64,000 nt of DNA from Deltaproteobacteria bacterium (GTDB taxonomy: Bacteria > JAGRBM01 > JAHCIT01), in NCBI GenBank assembly GCA_026129095.1, contig JAHCIT010000012.1:8210-72209 (forward strand), written 5' to 3'. Below, piece after piece: positions 36,137 through 45,484 of this stretch. The notes beneath the pieces were generated by a model. That model was not told the origin of the DNA. It saw nothing but the letters and a program-made list of their open reading frames with translations, and did not search any database. The translations under genes were made by a program, and so were the position numbers. How positions within the stretch are numbered: the stretch's first letter is position 1; every line of letters begins with the position of its first letter.

Positions 36137-36862
36137 TTGGTCGAGAGCTTGGCGGTCATTATCAGATTTCCGGGAATCGAGAATATCGAATTCCTGCAGC
36201 AAATGGAGCCGGCGCTGCGGGAACGGCTTCTGGAGCGGGCCCGTGAGGTCAGGTTCGAACGGGAGCGGCCCGTATTTCATGAGGGCAGCGACTCCGCCAC
36301 CGGCTACTTCGTGCTGGAAGGCTGGGTGAAACTCATCAAGACGGCGCCGAACGGCAAGCCCAGCATCGTGGGGCTGATCGGCCCCGGCGAGGCACTCGGT
36401 GTGGCCGTCGCCTATGAAGGTGGCCCCTATCCCGCGACCGCCATACCTGCGACGGCCGGGCGGATGGTCGCGATTCCCAGGTCTGACATCGTGGGGGTAC
36501 TCGACTCCAACGCCAGGCTGGTGAAGCAGCTTTTTTCGATGGTCAGCGGGCGGTTGCGCCAGACGGCGGGCTCCCAGACCATGCTCGCCGCGGCGACCGT
36601 GGAATCCCGGCTAGCGCAACTGTGCGTCGAACTGCTCCACCGGATGGTCCAGATCGGCGGTGACCCGAACGTGCTCCCCCGGATACTGACGCGGCGGGAG
36701 ATGGCCGAGATGGTCGGGACATCCGTCGAGACATCCATCCGGGTATTCCGCAAGTGGGAAACGATGGGAATTATCGAGTCCGATCCCGAGCACCTGATCA
36801 TCCGTGACCGCAAGCGGCTGGAAGCCCTCGTTTCCGCCTCCCGCGGCACCTCCGGTTCCTGA
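36137..36862 (+). CDS. Crp/Fnr-family transcriptional regulator, DNR/NnrR-like
   Basis: 241 residues from TTG 36137, or 237 from TTG 36149, which has better spacing from AGGGAG. An N-terminal cNMP-binding-like beta-roll (FHEGSDSATGYFVLEGWVKLIK, then GLIGPGEALGVAVA) is followed by a long helix and a winged helix, RILTRREMAEMVGTSVETSIRVFRKWETMGII. Only one Cys is present, so there is no FNR-type iron-sulfur cluster; NO sensing through haem, as in DNR, is likely by elimination. The recognition helix has V197-E198-T-S-I-R202, whereas CRP has RETVGR and FNR VETISR at those positions. The gene carries a copy of the operator at its own start. Confidence 0.88.
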   Translation: MVESLAVIIRFPGIENIEFLQQMEPALRERLLERAREVRFERERPVFHEGSDSATGYFVLEGWVKLIKTAPNGKPSIVGLIGPGEALGVAVAYEGGPYPATAIPATAGRMVAIPRSDIVGVLDSNARLVKQLFSMVSGRLRQTAGSQTMLAAATVESRLAQLCVELLHRMVQIGGDPNVLPRILTRREMAEMVGTSVETSIRVFRKWETMGIIESDPEHLIIRDRKRLEALVSASRGTSGS

Positions 36863-36871
36863 CCGACGCAG

Positions 36872-37966
36872 TCAGACGGCGATGGCCCGGGCTCCTGAAG
36901 GCGGCTGGTAGGGGCAACCGGGGTCTTCGGCCAGCGGGTTTCCGGTATGGGCGAACGCCCGGGCCCTGGAACCACCGCAGATTTCGCGGTACTCGCATAT
37001 CCCGCATTTGCCTTCGAGGCGGCTGGAGTCCCGGAGCGAGACGAGAAGCGGATGATGCCGGTAAACCTCGGCGAGATTTTGCGACCGGACGTTCCCGCAG
37101 TGAACGGGAAGAAATCCGCTGGGGAAAATCTCTCCGTGATGGGAGATGAAGATGAACCCTTTTCCGTCGTTAACGCCGAAGGTCGACAGGCGGCGGACAA
37201 ACTCCGTATTGGGCGACTGGTCCCTGCGGCTGGCCATCTGGGTAAAGAGCCGCCGGAACTGCGGTGCCGCCGTGGTCTTTGACGGGATGTGGAATTCGGC
37301 CGCCACCTGCACCAGTTCCCGGCAGCTCTTTTCGATCTCTCCGGCCGTCAGCTCCTCTTCCCGGCGCGATCTTCCGGTCGGGACGCAGTAGAACACGCTC
37401 CAGAGCGCCACATTGAGCGTGCTTACCAGGGCGCCGAGGGCCCGGAGTTCACCGGCATTCCGGCGGTCCAGCGCGCTGTTGATCTGGAGCGACAGGCCGA
37501 TGTCCGCCGCGTAGCGCGCGATGGCAAGCGTCCGCTCGAAGGACCCGCTCCAGCCCCGCCGGCTGTCGTGAATGGCGGCGGTGGGGCCGTCGAGCGACAG
37601 GGCAAGGCGCTTCAGGCCTGAGGCTTTAAGACGCAGCACCGCCGCTTCGGTCAATAATGGAGTTGCCGAAGGTGTCATTGTCATCTGCAGGCCGAGTGCG
37701 CTGCCGTAGCTCACGAGTTCGAACACGTCGGGCCGCTTCAGCGGATCGCCGCCGGTGAACACCACAACGGTTCCACCCATGGCACGGATATCTTCCAGGA
37801 GCCTTTTCCCCTCGTCCGTATCCAGTTCCAGGGGATCCCGGTGGCTGACGGCATCGGCCCGGCAGTGGGTGCAGGTGAGATCGCAGGCCCGGGTCAGTTC
37901 CCAGATCGTGATGAGCGGGGCCTGTTCGTAAGTGGTGACCGGACGGATCGGCGTGGGGGCAGCCAT
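36872..37966 (-). CDS. Radical SAM/SPASM protein, AhbD/TIGR04053-type
   Basis: 364 residues from the ATG at 37966 (AAGGAAAA upstream). Cluster motif CDLTCTHC at about residues 29-36 after TIWELTRA, then VVFTGGDPL and LALSLDGP. The C-terminus has FISHHGEIFPSGFLPVHCGNVR and CGICEYREICGGSRARAFA...LAEDPGCPYQP, close to the pattern of AhbD haem synthase, which converts Fe-coproporphyrin III to haem b in the siroheme-dependent pathway. It diverges from norC with an operator between them. It could be a true AhbD or a related d1-haem or peptide-maturation enzyme. Confidence 0.78.
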   Translation of the reverse strand: MAAPTPIRPVTTYEQAPLITIWELTRACDLTCTHCRADAVSHRDPLELDTDEGKRLLEDIRAMGGTVVVFTGGDPLKRPDVFELVSYGSALGLQMTMTPSATPLLTEAAVLRLKASGLKRLALSLDGPTAAIHDSRRGWSGSFERTLAIARYAADIGLSLQINSALDRRNAGELRALGALVSTLNVALWSVFYCVPTGRSRREEELTAGEIEKSCRELVQVAAEFHIPSKTTAAPQFRRLFTQMASRRDQSPNTEFVRRLSTFGVNDGKGFIFISHHGEIFPSGFLPVHCGNVRSQNLAEVYRHHPLLVSLRDSSRLEGKCGICEYREICGGSRARAFAHTGNPLAEDPGCPYQPPSGARAIAV

Positions 37967-38057
37967 GCGCTTTTCCTTTAAGATGTTCAGCCGCTGGATG
38001 ACCACAATTGGTACCAGCCCTGACATTTAGATATTGACGTGCCGATTAATCGCCCGT

Positions 38058-38073
38058 AATGATAGGTGTCATA
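38058..38073. promoter_or_regulatory. TATGA-N6-TCATA-type operator (one mismatch) before norC
   Basis: AATGA-TAGGTG-TCATA, about 92 bp from both the norC start and the divergent AhbD-like start, so it could serve both. Confidence 0.7.
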
Positions 38074-38165
38074 AAACTACCACCTGAAATTGGTGCATCG
38101 TCAGGCGTGAAAGTCACCGGAGCACACGATCCCGATGTGTTCCGCGGCTGCTGGAGGTTGGGAAT

Positions 38166-39008
38166 ATGGCGCTGTCCCGCACTGCATCGCGAAATATTTT
38201 TGTTCTGGGAAGTATCGGCTGCGCCGTGGCGTTGCTGGCGATGACAATCGACTTCCACCGGGTCGCCGCCGAGCGGACACGCGAGGCGGAAAATCTCACG
38301 GAAGCGTCAGTCCGCGGCAAGGAGGTCTGGGAGAAATACAACTGCGTGAACTGCCACGGCCGGCTCGGCGAAGGCGCCTACTACGCACCGGATCTCACCG
38401 TCGCTTACGAGCGGATGGGTGCGGGCTGGATCGAGCACATGCTCAAGGATCCGCAGACCGCCTACTGGGGCCCGCCGGAAAATGCGGTCGGACGGCGCAA
38501 GATGCCGCACCTCAAGATGACCGATGAGGAAGTCGCCGACATGATCGAGTTCCTGAAGTTCCTCAACGGCATCAACCGGAACAACTGGCCGCCGGAAGGA
38601 AGCTGGCCGCGCGGTGTTCCGATTCCGCCGGGAACCGATGAAGCCAAAGGCGAGCACCTGTTCGAGACACTCGGCTGCAGGGAATGTCACGGAGCCAACG
38701 GCCGCCGGAGCCGGACGCCGGTCGGTCCCGACCTGACCTATGTGTCGAGCCGGCTTCCCAGGGAATGGATCAAGCAGGAGATACAGGTTCCGGCAGCCGA
38801 CTATCCGGAAACCAAGATGCCGGACTTCAGTGTCTCCGACGAAGACACCGAACTGATCATCAGATATCTTGATTATATCAACGAGAAGGGCGGCGGCATT
38901 ATCGGAGGCCATCCGAAGGGGCCCCGCACCAAGATCACGCTGGCGACTCCGCCCAAGGTGGAGGAACCGCCGCCGGGATCAGAAGATGACCTCTTTGGCG
39001 GGCAATGA
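38166..39008 (+). CDS. norC: NorC-like nitric oxide reductase small subunit fused to a second cytochrome c domain
   Basis: 280 residues. The N-terminal membrane anchor (IFVLGSIGCAVALLAMTIDF) and first haem site C60VNCH with GAYYAPDLT match NorC, normally about 150 residues with one haem. A linker and a second class I cytochrome domain follow, with haem site C171RECH and a likely Met ligand in TKMPDFSVSDEDTELIIRYLDYI. The C-terminal 40 residues are Pro/Gly-rich. NorC accepts electrons from the periplasm and passes them to NorB; the extra domain may replace a soluble donor. norB follows after 53 bp. Confidence 0.88.
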   Translation: MALSRTASRNIFVLGSIGCAVALLAMTIDFHRVAAERTREAENLTEASVRGKEVWEKYNCVNCHGRLGEGAYYAPDLTVAYERMGAGWIEHMLKDPQTAYWGPPENAVGRRKMPHLKMTDEEVADMIEFLKFLNGINRNNWPPEGSWPRGVPIPPGTDEAKGEHLFETLGCRECHGANGRRSRTPVGPDLTYVSSRLPREWIKQEIQVPAADYPETKMPDFSVSDEDTELIIRYLDYINEKGGGIIGGHPKGPRTKITLATPPKVEEPPPGSEDDLFGGQ

Positions 39009-39061
39009 CGGGTAACTGAGAACAGCGTTCCAGATTATCGAGATTAAGGAAAGGGAAACCC

Positions 39062-40435
39062 ATGTATCCGGAAACCAACAAAGTCGTCAGATGGCACTTC
39101 GGGATCGCGCTGCTTCTGTTTGCCCTGCAGCTGGTGTTCGGGCTGCTGTCGGTAATTCACTACGTGAACGGGGATGCCCTGTCCGGCACGCTGCTGGAGT
39201 TTCACGTCGTCCGCACCTGCCACATCAACCTGCTGGTGGTCTGGCTGCTGATCGGCTTCTTTGGCGCGACGTATCATATCGTTTCCGAGGAATCCCAGCG
39301 GGAGCTGTACTCGCCCAAGCTGGCCATGATCACGCTGGCGGCGTTCGTGGGCGGCGGCGTGGCGGGACTGGTGGGCTATATCTTCTTCCACCACTGGCAG
39401 GGACGCGAGTTCCTGGAGCTACCCCTCTATCTCGATGTCGCCGTAGTCATTGTGGTCCTGGCGTTCCTTTACAACGCCATCATGACTGTCTGGAAGGGCC
39501 AGCGCCGCACGACGGTGGAAATGGTGCTGCTTCTGGGACTGGTGCTGATGGCGCTGCTCTATTTCCCCGGCAACATGTTCTTCCGCAACGAGGCGCTTCA
39601 GTCGTTCTACTGGTGGTGGACGATCCATCTCTGGGTGGAAGGCGTATGGGAACTGATCATGGGCGCGATGCTTGCGTTCATGCTGATCAAGATGACCGGC
39701 GTGGACCGCGAGGTGATGGAGAAGTGGCTCTACGTGGTCGTCTCGCTGACCTTCTTCACGGGAATCCTGGGCATCGGGCACCACTACTACTGGATCGGCA
39801 CGCCGAACTACTGGCTGTTCGTCGGGGCGTTCTTCAGCGCGCTGGAACCGCTCGCGTTCGTGGCAATGATCATCTACGCCGTCTACGCGAAGCAGAAATC
39901 CAGGCGCGATCACCCCAACGGTGCGGCGATGATCTGGACCATCGGTTGCACGATCATGGCATTCGTGGGGATCATGCTCGGTTTCGCCCAGACGCTGCCG
40001 GGGATCAATTCCTACACGCATGGCACGCATGTGACGGCCTCGCACGGACACTACGCATTCTTCGGTGCCTACGCGATGATAAACCTTGCGTTCTTCACCT
40101 ACATGCTGCCGATCCTCAACAAGATCGAGGCAGAAGAGTGGAAACAGTCGCGCAGCGTCGCGTCCTTCTGGATCATGGTGCTTTCGATGATCGGCCTGTC
40201 CACGGCCGTCATGGTCGCCGGCATCGTCCAGACGGTCTACGAGCGGGTGAACGGCATCCCGTACATTACCGTGCAGGAGCACGGCACGATGCAGCTTTCC
40301 TACCAGCTCTGGCTGGTGTTCGGACTCTGCTTCACCGCCGGAGCGCTCCTGTTCATCTATGATTTCTTCGCGCCACAGAAGGTGTCGGCCGAAGAGGCCG
40401 CATCGGCAAAAGTCGCCACAGCGGCCGGTGGTTGA
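39062..40435 (+). CDS. norB: Nitric oxide reductase catalytic subunit NorB
   Basis: 457 residues, twelve predicted helices. The haem and FeB ligand histidines appear in HVVRTCHINLLVVW, IHLWVEGVWELI (H189, E193, E197), GIGHHYYWIG and HGHYAFFGAYAMINLAFF. The acidic residues typical of cNOR active sites, the Glu of HLWVEGVWE and the Glu of SALEPLAFV, are both present. It reduces two NO to N2O using electrons from NorC. GGAAAC precedes the ATG; norQ and norD follow. Confidence 0.95.
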   Translation: MYPETNKVVRWHFGIALLLFALQLVFGLLSVIHYVNGDALSGTLLEFHVVRTCHINLLVVWLLIGFFGATYHIVSEESQRELYSPKLAMITLAAFVGGGVAGLVGYIFFHHWQGREFLELPLYLDVAVVIVVLAFLYNAIMTVWKGQRRTTVEMVLLLGLVLMALLYFPGNMFFRNEALQSFYWWWTIHLWVEGVWELIMGAMLAFMLIKMTGVDREVMEKWLYVVVSLTFFTGILGIGHHYYWIGTPNYWLFVGAFFSALEPLAFVAMIIYAVYAKQKSRRDHPNGAAMIWTIGCTIMAFVGIMLGFAQTLPGINSYTHGTHVTASHGHYAFFGAYAMINLAFFTYMLPILNKIEAEEWKQSRSVASFWIMVLSMIGLSTAVMVAGIVQTVYERVNGIPYITVQEHGTMQLSYQLWLVFGLCFTAGALLFIYDFFAPQKVSAEEAASAKVATAAGG

Positions 40436-40489
40436 AGACGTCTCCCGCCGCTTCTCAGGATGCGCGGGTGAAGTAAGTTGAGGAGTTCC

Positions 40490-41320
40490 ATGGTCAAGCA
40501 GCCCGGCACGGTTTCGCAGGTGAAAACCGGAGAAGGACTTCCCTATTACATCCCGACGGGTAGGGAGGTGGAGGTCTTTCAGGCGGCATACAGCCGCAAG
40601 GCGCCAGTGATGCTGAAGGGGCCGACCGGGTGCGGGAAAACCCGGTTCGTGCAGCACATGGCTGTCCGTCTGGGCGTTCCCGTGGTGACGGTCCCGTGCC
40701 ACGACGACCTGACGGCGGCCGACCTGGTCGGGCGCCACCTGATTCAGGGTGGCGAGACGAAATGGGTTGATGGCCCGCTGACCCGGGCCGTCCGCGAAGG
40801 CGCCATCTGCTACCTCGATGAGGTCATCGAGGCACGCAAGGACACGGTCGTCGTGATTCACCCCCTGACCGATGACCGCCGGACCCTGTTCATCGAACGG
40901 ACCGGCGAGACACTCCACGCGCCGCCTTCGTTCATGCTGGTGATGAGCTTCAACCCCGGCTACCAGAGCCCGCTGAAGGCCCTCAAGCCGTCAACACGTC
41001 AGCGGTTCGTCGGAATCGATCTCACCTGGCCGGAGCCGGAACTGGAAGAGAAGATCGTCTGCCATGAGACGGGTATCGATCCCCAGTCATCTCACCGCCT
41101 GGTCCGGCTTGCCCGGAAGATCCGGCCCCTGCGGGAACAGGGGCTGGAGGAGATCCCCGGCACGCGGGCCATTATCCATGCAGCGAACCTGATCAAGGCA
41201 GGCGTTGCCCCGGTGGAAGCGGCCATTGCGGCCCTTGGCGTGCCGCTGACCGAGGAACCCCAGCTCATCGATTCGATCCGTACCCTTGCGGGCATGTCGT
41301 TCCCTGAACAGGAGTCCTAG
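40490..41320 (+). CDS. norQ: NorQ/CbbQ-type MoxR AAA+ ATPase
   Basis: 276 residues from the ATG at 40490 with AGGAG four bases upstream. Walker A GPTGCGKT at about 40-47, Walker B in GAICYLDEV, and the CbbQ C-terminal part with TRAIIHAANLIKAG. With NorD it forms the chaperone pair that inserts the non-haem iron of NorB (family knowledge). It lies 54 bp after norB and 5 bp before norD. Confidence 0.92.
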   Translation: MVKQPGTVSQVKTGEGLPYYIPTGREVEVFQAAYSRKAPVMLKGPTGCGKTRFVQHMAVRLGVPVVTVPCHDDLTAADLVGRHLIQGGETKWVDGPLTRAVREGAICYLDEVIEARKDTVVVIHPLTDDRRTLFIERTGETLHAPPSFMLVMSFNPGYQSPLKALKPSTRQRFVGIDLTWPEPELEEKIVCHETGIDPQSSHRLVRLARKIRPLREQGLEEIPGTRAIIHAANLIKAGVAPVEAAIAALGVPLTEEPQLIDSIRTLAGMSFPEQES

Positions 41321-41325
41321 GCCTC

Positions 41326-43044
41326 ATGGACTATGGCGCATGGGCATTTATCGGCCTGTTCGCCTTCGCGTTCGTCGGCTTCCTGCTCTATTACCGGGAA
41401 CTTTCCGAGATCAAGGAAGCCGCCCGGGTTATCGACGAGGCGGAAAACCGCGACCATGACATCCTCCAGCGGCTGACCGTTCTGGCGAGGGCGCTGCTGG
41501 GCCCCCATGTCATGCTGGTCCAGGGGAATGCCGTTTCGGTTCTGTCCGGCGACGGGCCGGTTCAGATGGCCGGCCTCCCGGTACGGGAATCCCGCGACAT
41601 CCCGGAAGATCAGCGGCTCGAATGGCACCGGTTCCAGCTCGCGGTGGTTCACGCCTGGAACGAGACGGGCCGGCTTCCCCCGGATGACCTGCGCAACCGC
41701 CGGATTGACCATTATCTGCAGGAAGAACTTCCGGGCATATTCAGCTTGCGGGAGCGGCTGATGCGTTTCGAAAACAAGGAACGGCGGCTCTATCCGGCCC
41801 TCGAGCTGATGATCGTGCCGGTGGAAGACCGGCCGGCGGTGCCCGCCGAAGCGCCGCCCCCTCCATCTGGAGATACCGGTGACGGCAAGGAACCCGCTTC
41901 CCTTTTCAGGCGGGGCAAGCGGGTAGATCCGAAATCGCAGAAGCAGGGACTCAACCTGAACATTGGTTCCCAGTTCGAGTTCGGCACCCGGGCATACGGG
42001 ACTACCCTCCGGAAGGATGAGGAGAATGAGGCGCACCCATCCGAGGCGGGCGATGCGCCCCTGTCCCCCATGGCCGATCCGGACTCAACGTCGGCAGGCA
42101 AGACCGTGGCAGCGGGCAATAGTCGCCCTGAAGCGGGCGGAAGCCTTTCGGGCAAGGTGTTCCTCTACGACGAGTGGGATGCCAGCACAACGTCATACCG
42201 CCAGAAGTATTGTGCCGTGACGGAATCAGCAGCCGGAGTGGATGCACCTTCATCCGGTTGGGCTGAGCGGATGGCTGCCCACCGGGCCACCCAGCGGGAA
42301 ATCGAGCGGATCCTGCTTTCGCTCATGCCGCTGCCCCGGAAGCTGACCCGCGAGCCCTACGGGGATGACGTCGATCTCGATGCCTATGTCCGTTCGCGCT
42401 GCGATCTCATTGCCGGACGCACCCCGGACGACCGTATCTATGAACGGAAGGTGCTGCGCGAACGCTCGGTTTCCGTTGCCCTGCTGATCGACTGGAGCGC
42501 ATCGACCGAACGGTGGGTGGGCCGGTGCAGGGCTTTTGAGCTCGGCCAGGAAAGCGCGGCGATGTTTGCCAGTGCGCTGGGCAAGCTCGGAGATCCGTTT
42601 TCGATATACGGGTTTTCGGGGCAGGGGAGGGACAACGTGCGCGTGGGGCGGCTGAAATCGTTTGGCGAGCCGTGGAGTCCCGAACTCGTCGAGCGGTTTG
42701 GAGCTGTCGGCCCGGGGCGGTTTACCCGGATCGGTGCTGCGATCCGGCATGCGGCTGCCCAGATCAGGCCCCAGCGAACCGCGCAGCGGCTGCTGCTGGT
42801 CTTTTCGGACGGGAGACCCCAGGACGACGACGGATACGACGGCGCTTATGCCGTTGCCGATGTCCGGCAGGCTGTCCGTGAAGCCCGCCGGAACGGTGTC
42901 CGGCCATTCTGTCTCGCTCTGGGCGATGAGGCCCGCAATCACCTGCCTGCCATGTTCGGCCGGGACTGGGCGGTTCATGATGATCCCGGAACCCTGCCGG
43001 AGCGCCTGGCCAAGATTTATGTCACATTAACCTGCACTGCCTGA
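41326..43044 (+). CDS. norD: NorD, VWA-domain activation protein
   Basis: 572 residues with a short N-terminal membrane segment (WAFIGLFAFAFVGFLLYY), a long charged and partly disordered middle (about 170-270), and a C-terminal von Willebrand A domain. In that domain the MIDAS motif reads LLIDWSASTE, followed by LVFSDGRPQDDDGYDG. NorD partners NorQ in nitric oxide reductase maturation. The membrane segment is unusual; many NorD proteins are soluble. The gene ends 73 bp before nirJ. Confidence 0.9.
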   Translation: MDYGAWAFIGLFAFAFVGFLLYYRELSEIKEAARVIDEAENRDHDILQRLTVLARALLGPHVMLVQGNAVSVLSGDGPVQMAGLPVRESRDIPEDQRLEWHRFQLAVVHAWNETGRLPPDDLRNRRIDHYLQEELPGIFSLRERLMRFENKERRLYPALELMIVPVEDRPAVPAEAPPPPSGDTGDGKEPASLFRRGKRVDPKSQKQGLNLNIGSQFEFGTRAYGTTLRKDEENEAHPSEAGDAPLSPMADPDSTSAGKTVAAGNSRPEAGGSLSGKVFLYDEWDASTTSYRQKYCAVTESAAGVDAPSSGWAERMAAHRATQREIERILLSLMPLPRKLTREPYGDDVDLDAYVRSRCDLIAGRTPDDRIYERKVLRERSVSVALLIDWSASTERWVGRCRAFELGQESAAMFASALGKLGDPFSIYGFSGQGRDNVRVGRLKSFGEPWSPELVERFGAVGPGRFTRIGAAIRHAAAQIRPQRTAQRLLLVFSDGRPQDDDGYDGAYAVADVRQAVREARRNGVRPFCLALGDEARNHLPAMFGRDWAVHDDPGTLPERLAKIYVTLTCTA

Positions 43045-43067
43045 AGCTGCTGCGGAAATGGCGTTTG

Positions 43068-43083
43068 CATGAGTAACGTCATA
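43068..43083. promoter_or_regulatory. TATGA-N6-TCATA-type operator (one mismatch) before nirJ
   Basis: CATGA-GTAACG-TCATA, 34 bp before the nirJ ATG. The short distance means the transcript would start very close to, or within, the coding region if the site activates from the usual -41 position. Confidence 0.6.
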
Positions 43084-43117
43084 ATATGTCCACGTTTGGG
43101 CAGGTAGCTTTTATCTC

Positions 43118-44302
43118 ATGCTGATGGTCAGCGAACTTCTTGAACTGGCGCGGGGAACCCCTCCGAAGATCGTTCCGCCCGGAGGTGCCGGCCAGGGGCG
43201 CTATGTGACGGGGCTGGGGCCGGTGGTCGTCTGGAATGTCTGCAAGCACTGCAACATGCATTGTCCGCACTGTTATGCGGCGGCCATCACCCGACCGGAT
43301 GACCAGGATCTGGGCTTTGAGGAAGGCTGCCATCTGCTGGATGATCTCAGGACCATCGATGCGATGGCGGTTATTTTCTCGGGCGGGGAGCCGATGCTGC
43401 GGCGGGATATCCTCCCGCTCATCCGTTATGCGAAAAAGATAGGCCACCGCCCGCAGCTTTCCTCCAACGGCGTCATGATTACCCACGAAGTCGCCCGCGA
43501 TCTGGCCGCGGCCGGAGTCGAGTACGTGGGAATCAGCATTGACGGCACGCAGGAGTTCAATGACCGCTACCGGGGCATGGAACAGGGTTACGAGCGCGCA
43601 TTCCGGGGCGCCGATGCCAGCCTGGCGGCCGGGATGAAGGTGGGTATACGGATGACGGTTTCCCGCCAGAACAGCGGGCAGATCCATGAACTGCTGGATG
43701 AGGTGGTTCGCCGCCGGATACAGCGGTTCTACGTTTCCCACCTCGTTTACTCGGGCCGTGCAAGGGACGATCATTCCTATGACCTGTCGGTTACGGAAAA
43801 CCGTGCTCTCGTCGAGGAACTGTTCACCCGTGCCGACCGGCTGCTCGATGAAGGTGCGGTCACGCGGGTCGTGACTGGCGGAAATGACGTGGACGGGCCG
43901 TTCCTGTATTTCTATGTGCTGAAGCGGTACGGCGAGCTGGCCGCCCGGCGGGTGCTGAAACGGCTGGAAGCCCGCGGCGGCAACTCGGCCGGCGAGAAGG
44001 TCATCAACATCGACAACCGGGGGAATGTCCACCCGGACCAGTTCTGGACCGACGCCCGGCTCGGGAATGTCCGGCACACACCGATAGCCGAAATCCTCCG
44101 GCACCCGCTTGTCGGCGAGCTCAGGTCGCGGGTCGAGCGCCTGGAGGGAAAGTGCCGGGAGTGCGCCTTCAAGGCCGCCTGCCGGGGTTCCCACCGGGAG
44201 CGGGCGCTGGCCTCCGGCGGCGGGCTCTGGAGTCCCGACCCGTCGTGCTACCTGACCGATGCCGAGATCCGCAGGGAGACCGTGTGCGAAGCAACTGCCT
44301 GA
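43118..44302 (+). CDS. nirJ: NirJ, haem d1 biosynthesis radical SAM enzyme
   Basis: 394 residues. Cluster motif CKHCNMHCPHC, that is CxxxCxxC in NMHCPHCYA at about residues 43-50, then VIFSGGEPMLRRDILPL and YVGISIDGTQEFND. The NirJ/AhbC hallmarks FYVSHLVYSGR and GNVHPDQFW are present, as is a SPASM-like tail (CRECAFKAACRGSHRERAL...DPSCYL). NirJ acts on the didecarboxysiroheme propionates on the way to haem d1, the cofactor of NirS. Two in-frame ATGs (43118, 43124) are possible starts. nirF overlaps its end by 19 bp. Confidence 0.9.
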   Translation: MLMVSELLELARGTPPKIVPPGGAGQGRYVTGLGPVVVWNVCKHCNMHCPHCYAAAITRPDDQDLGFEEGCHLLDDLRTIDAMAVIFSGGEPMLRRDILPLIRYAKKIGHRPQLSSNGVMITHEVARDLAAAGVEYVGISIDGTQEFNDRYRGMEQGYERAFRGADASLAAGMKVGIRMTVSRQNSGQIHELLDEVVRRRIQRFYVSHLVYSGRARDDHSYDLSVTENRALVEELFTRADRLLDEGAVTRVVTGGNDVDGPFLYFYVLKRYGELAARRVLKRLEARGGNSAGEKVINIDNRGNVHPDQFWTDARLGNVRHTPIAEILRHPLVGELRSRVERLEGKCRECAFKAACRGSHRERALASGGGLWSPDPSCYLTDAEIRRETVCEATA

Positions 44303-45477
44303 TTGTCCTTCTGCTGACGATCGCCATCTCTGCCTGTGCTCCAGTCGCCAGCGGAAGCGGCGTGGGCGGCCGCCTGTTCATCGTCCAGCGCGAGACCGAA
44401 AGCCTCTCGGTGTATGACAGCGTGAACCGCAAGATACTTCCGGTAAAAGTGTCGGGTCTTGGCAACATGCGCCATGCGACGATGGTCTTTTCCCGTGATC
44501 TCCGGTGGGGCTACGTGGCGACCCGTAACGGCCTTTTGTCCCGAATTGACCTGAACACCCTTGAGGCTGACGTGCAGATCCAGACGTCGGACAACTCGAT
44601 CGGGCTGGCGATATCGCAGGACGGCCGCTTTGTCGCAGTCGCCGAGTACAAGCCCGGCGGCATCACCATCGTGGCGGCCGACACGATGGAGGTCGTGGCC
44701 CGGATTCCCGCCCTGACCGTGGTGGACGGGCAGGAAGTCCGGTCCCGCGTGACCGGTCTAGGCGATACGGACGGAAACCGGTTCGTGTGCGGCCTCATGG
44801 ACGGCAACGAGATATGGATGATTGATGCCTCGCGGCCGGATTTCCCGGTCGAGAAAAAATGGAAGACGCCGGCTCCCAACCCTTTTGATGCGTTCCAGAC
44901 TTCCGAGGGACGGTTCTATGTCGCGGGACATTTCGAAAGCGACAAGCTGACACTGATGGACCTCTGGTACCCGGATGCCGAGCCACGGGAGATCACCATC
45001 CGTGACATGGCGAGCGAGGTGGAGCGAAGCCGCCCCATCAAGATGCCGCACATGGCGATGTGGGCCGCATCCGGGGACGAGGCCTACATTCCGGTGGTCG
45101 GTGAAAAGCGGCTTGCCGTGCTGGACCGCAAGACCTGGCAGTACCGGAAATCGATCCCGCTGCGGGGAAATCCGGTCTATGCGGCGATGTCGCCAGCCGG
45201 GCGGGAGATCTGGGTGACGTTCTCGGGCTCCGAGGACGACCGGTTTATCGAGATCATCGATGTCGAGACCGGAGCCGTGCGTGGCCAGATAGAGGCGGGA
45301 AGAAAGATTTTCCATCTGGCATTCAGCCCGCGGGGCGACGAAATGTATGTCAGTGCCAACCAGGACAACCGGTTCATTGTGATTGATACGCGCACGCGCC
45401 AGATTACCGGTGAATATGAAATCCCCTCTCCGTCGGGAATCTTCGGCCCCTGGCGCGCTTTCCAGATCGGATTCTGA
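44284..45477 (+). CDS. nirF: NirF, haem d1 biosynthesis lipoprotein
   Basis: 397 residues from the GTG at 44284 with AGGGAG upstream. The signal peptide ends in a lipobox, IAISAC, so the protein is an envelope lipoprotein. The rest is a beta-propeller like the d1 domain of NirS, with LFIVQRETESLSVYD, FSRDLRWGYVATRNGLLSRIDL and the GDTDGNRFVCGLMDGNEIWMID strand. It lacks a CxxCH. NirF acts late in haem d1 formation, probably on the d1 precursor. The start overlaps nirJ; a small cytochrome gene follows within 8 bp. Confidence 0.9.
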   Translation: MRSNCLIVLLLTIAISACAPVASGSGVGGRLFIVQRETESLSVYDSVNRKILPVKVSGLGNMRHATMVFSRDLRWGYVATRNGLLSRIDLNTLEADVQIQTSDNSIGLAISQDGRFVAVAEYKPGGITIVAADTMEVVARIPALTVVDGQEVRSRVTGLGDTDGNRFVCGLMDGNEIWMIDASRPDFPVEKKWKTPAPNPFDAFQTSEGRFYVAGHFESDKLTLMDLWYPDAEPREITIRDMASEVERSRPIKMPHMAMWAASGDEAYIPVVGEKRLAVLDRKTWQYRKSIPLRGNPVYAAMSPAGREIWVTFSGSEDDRFIEIIDVETGAVRGQIEAGRKIFHLAFSPRGDEMYVSANQDNRFIVIDTRTRQITGEYEIPSPSGIFGPWRAFQIGF

Positions 45478-45484
45478 GCGCACG

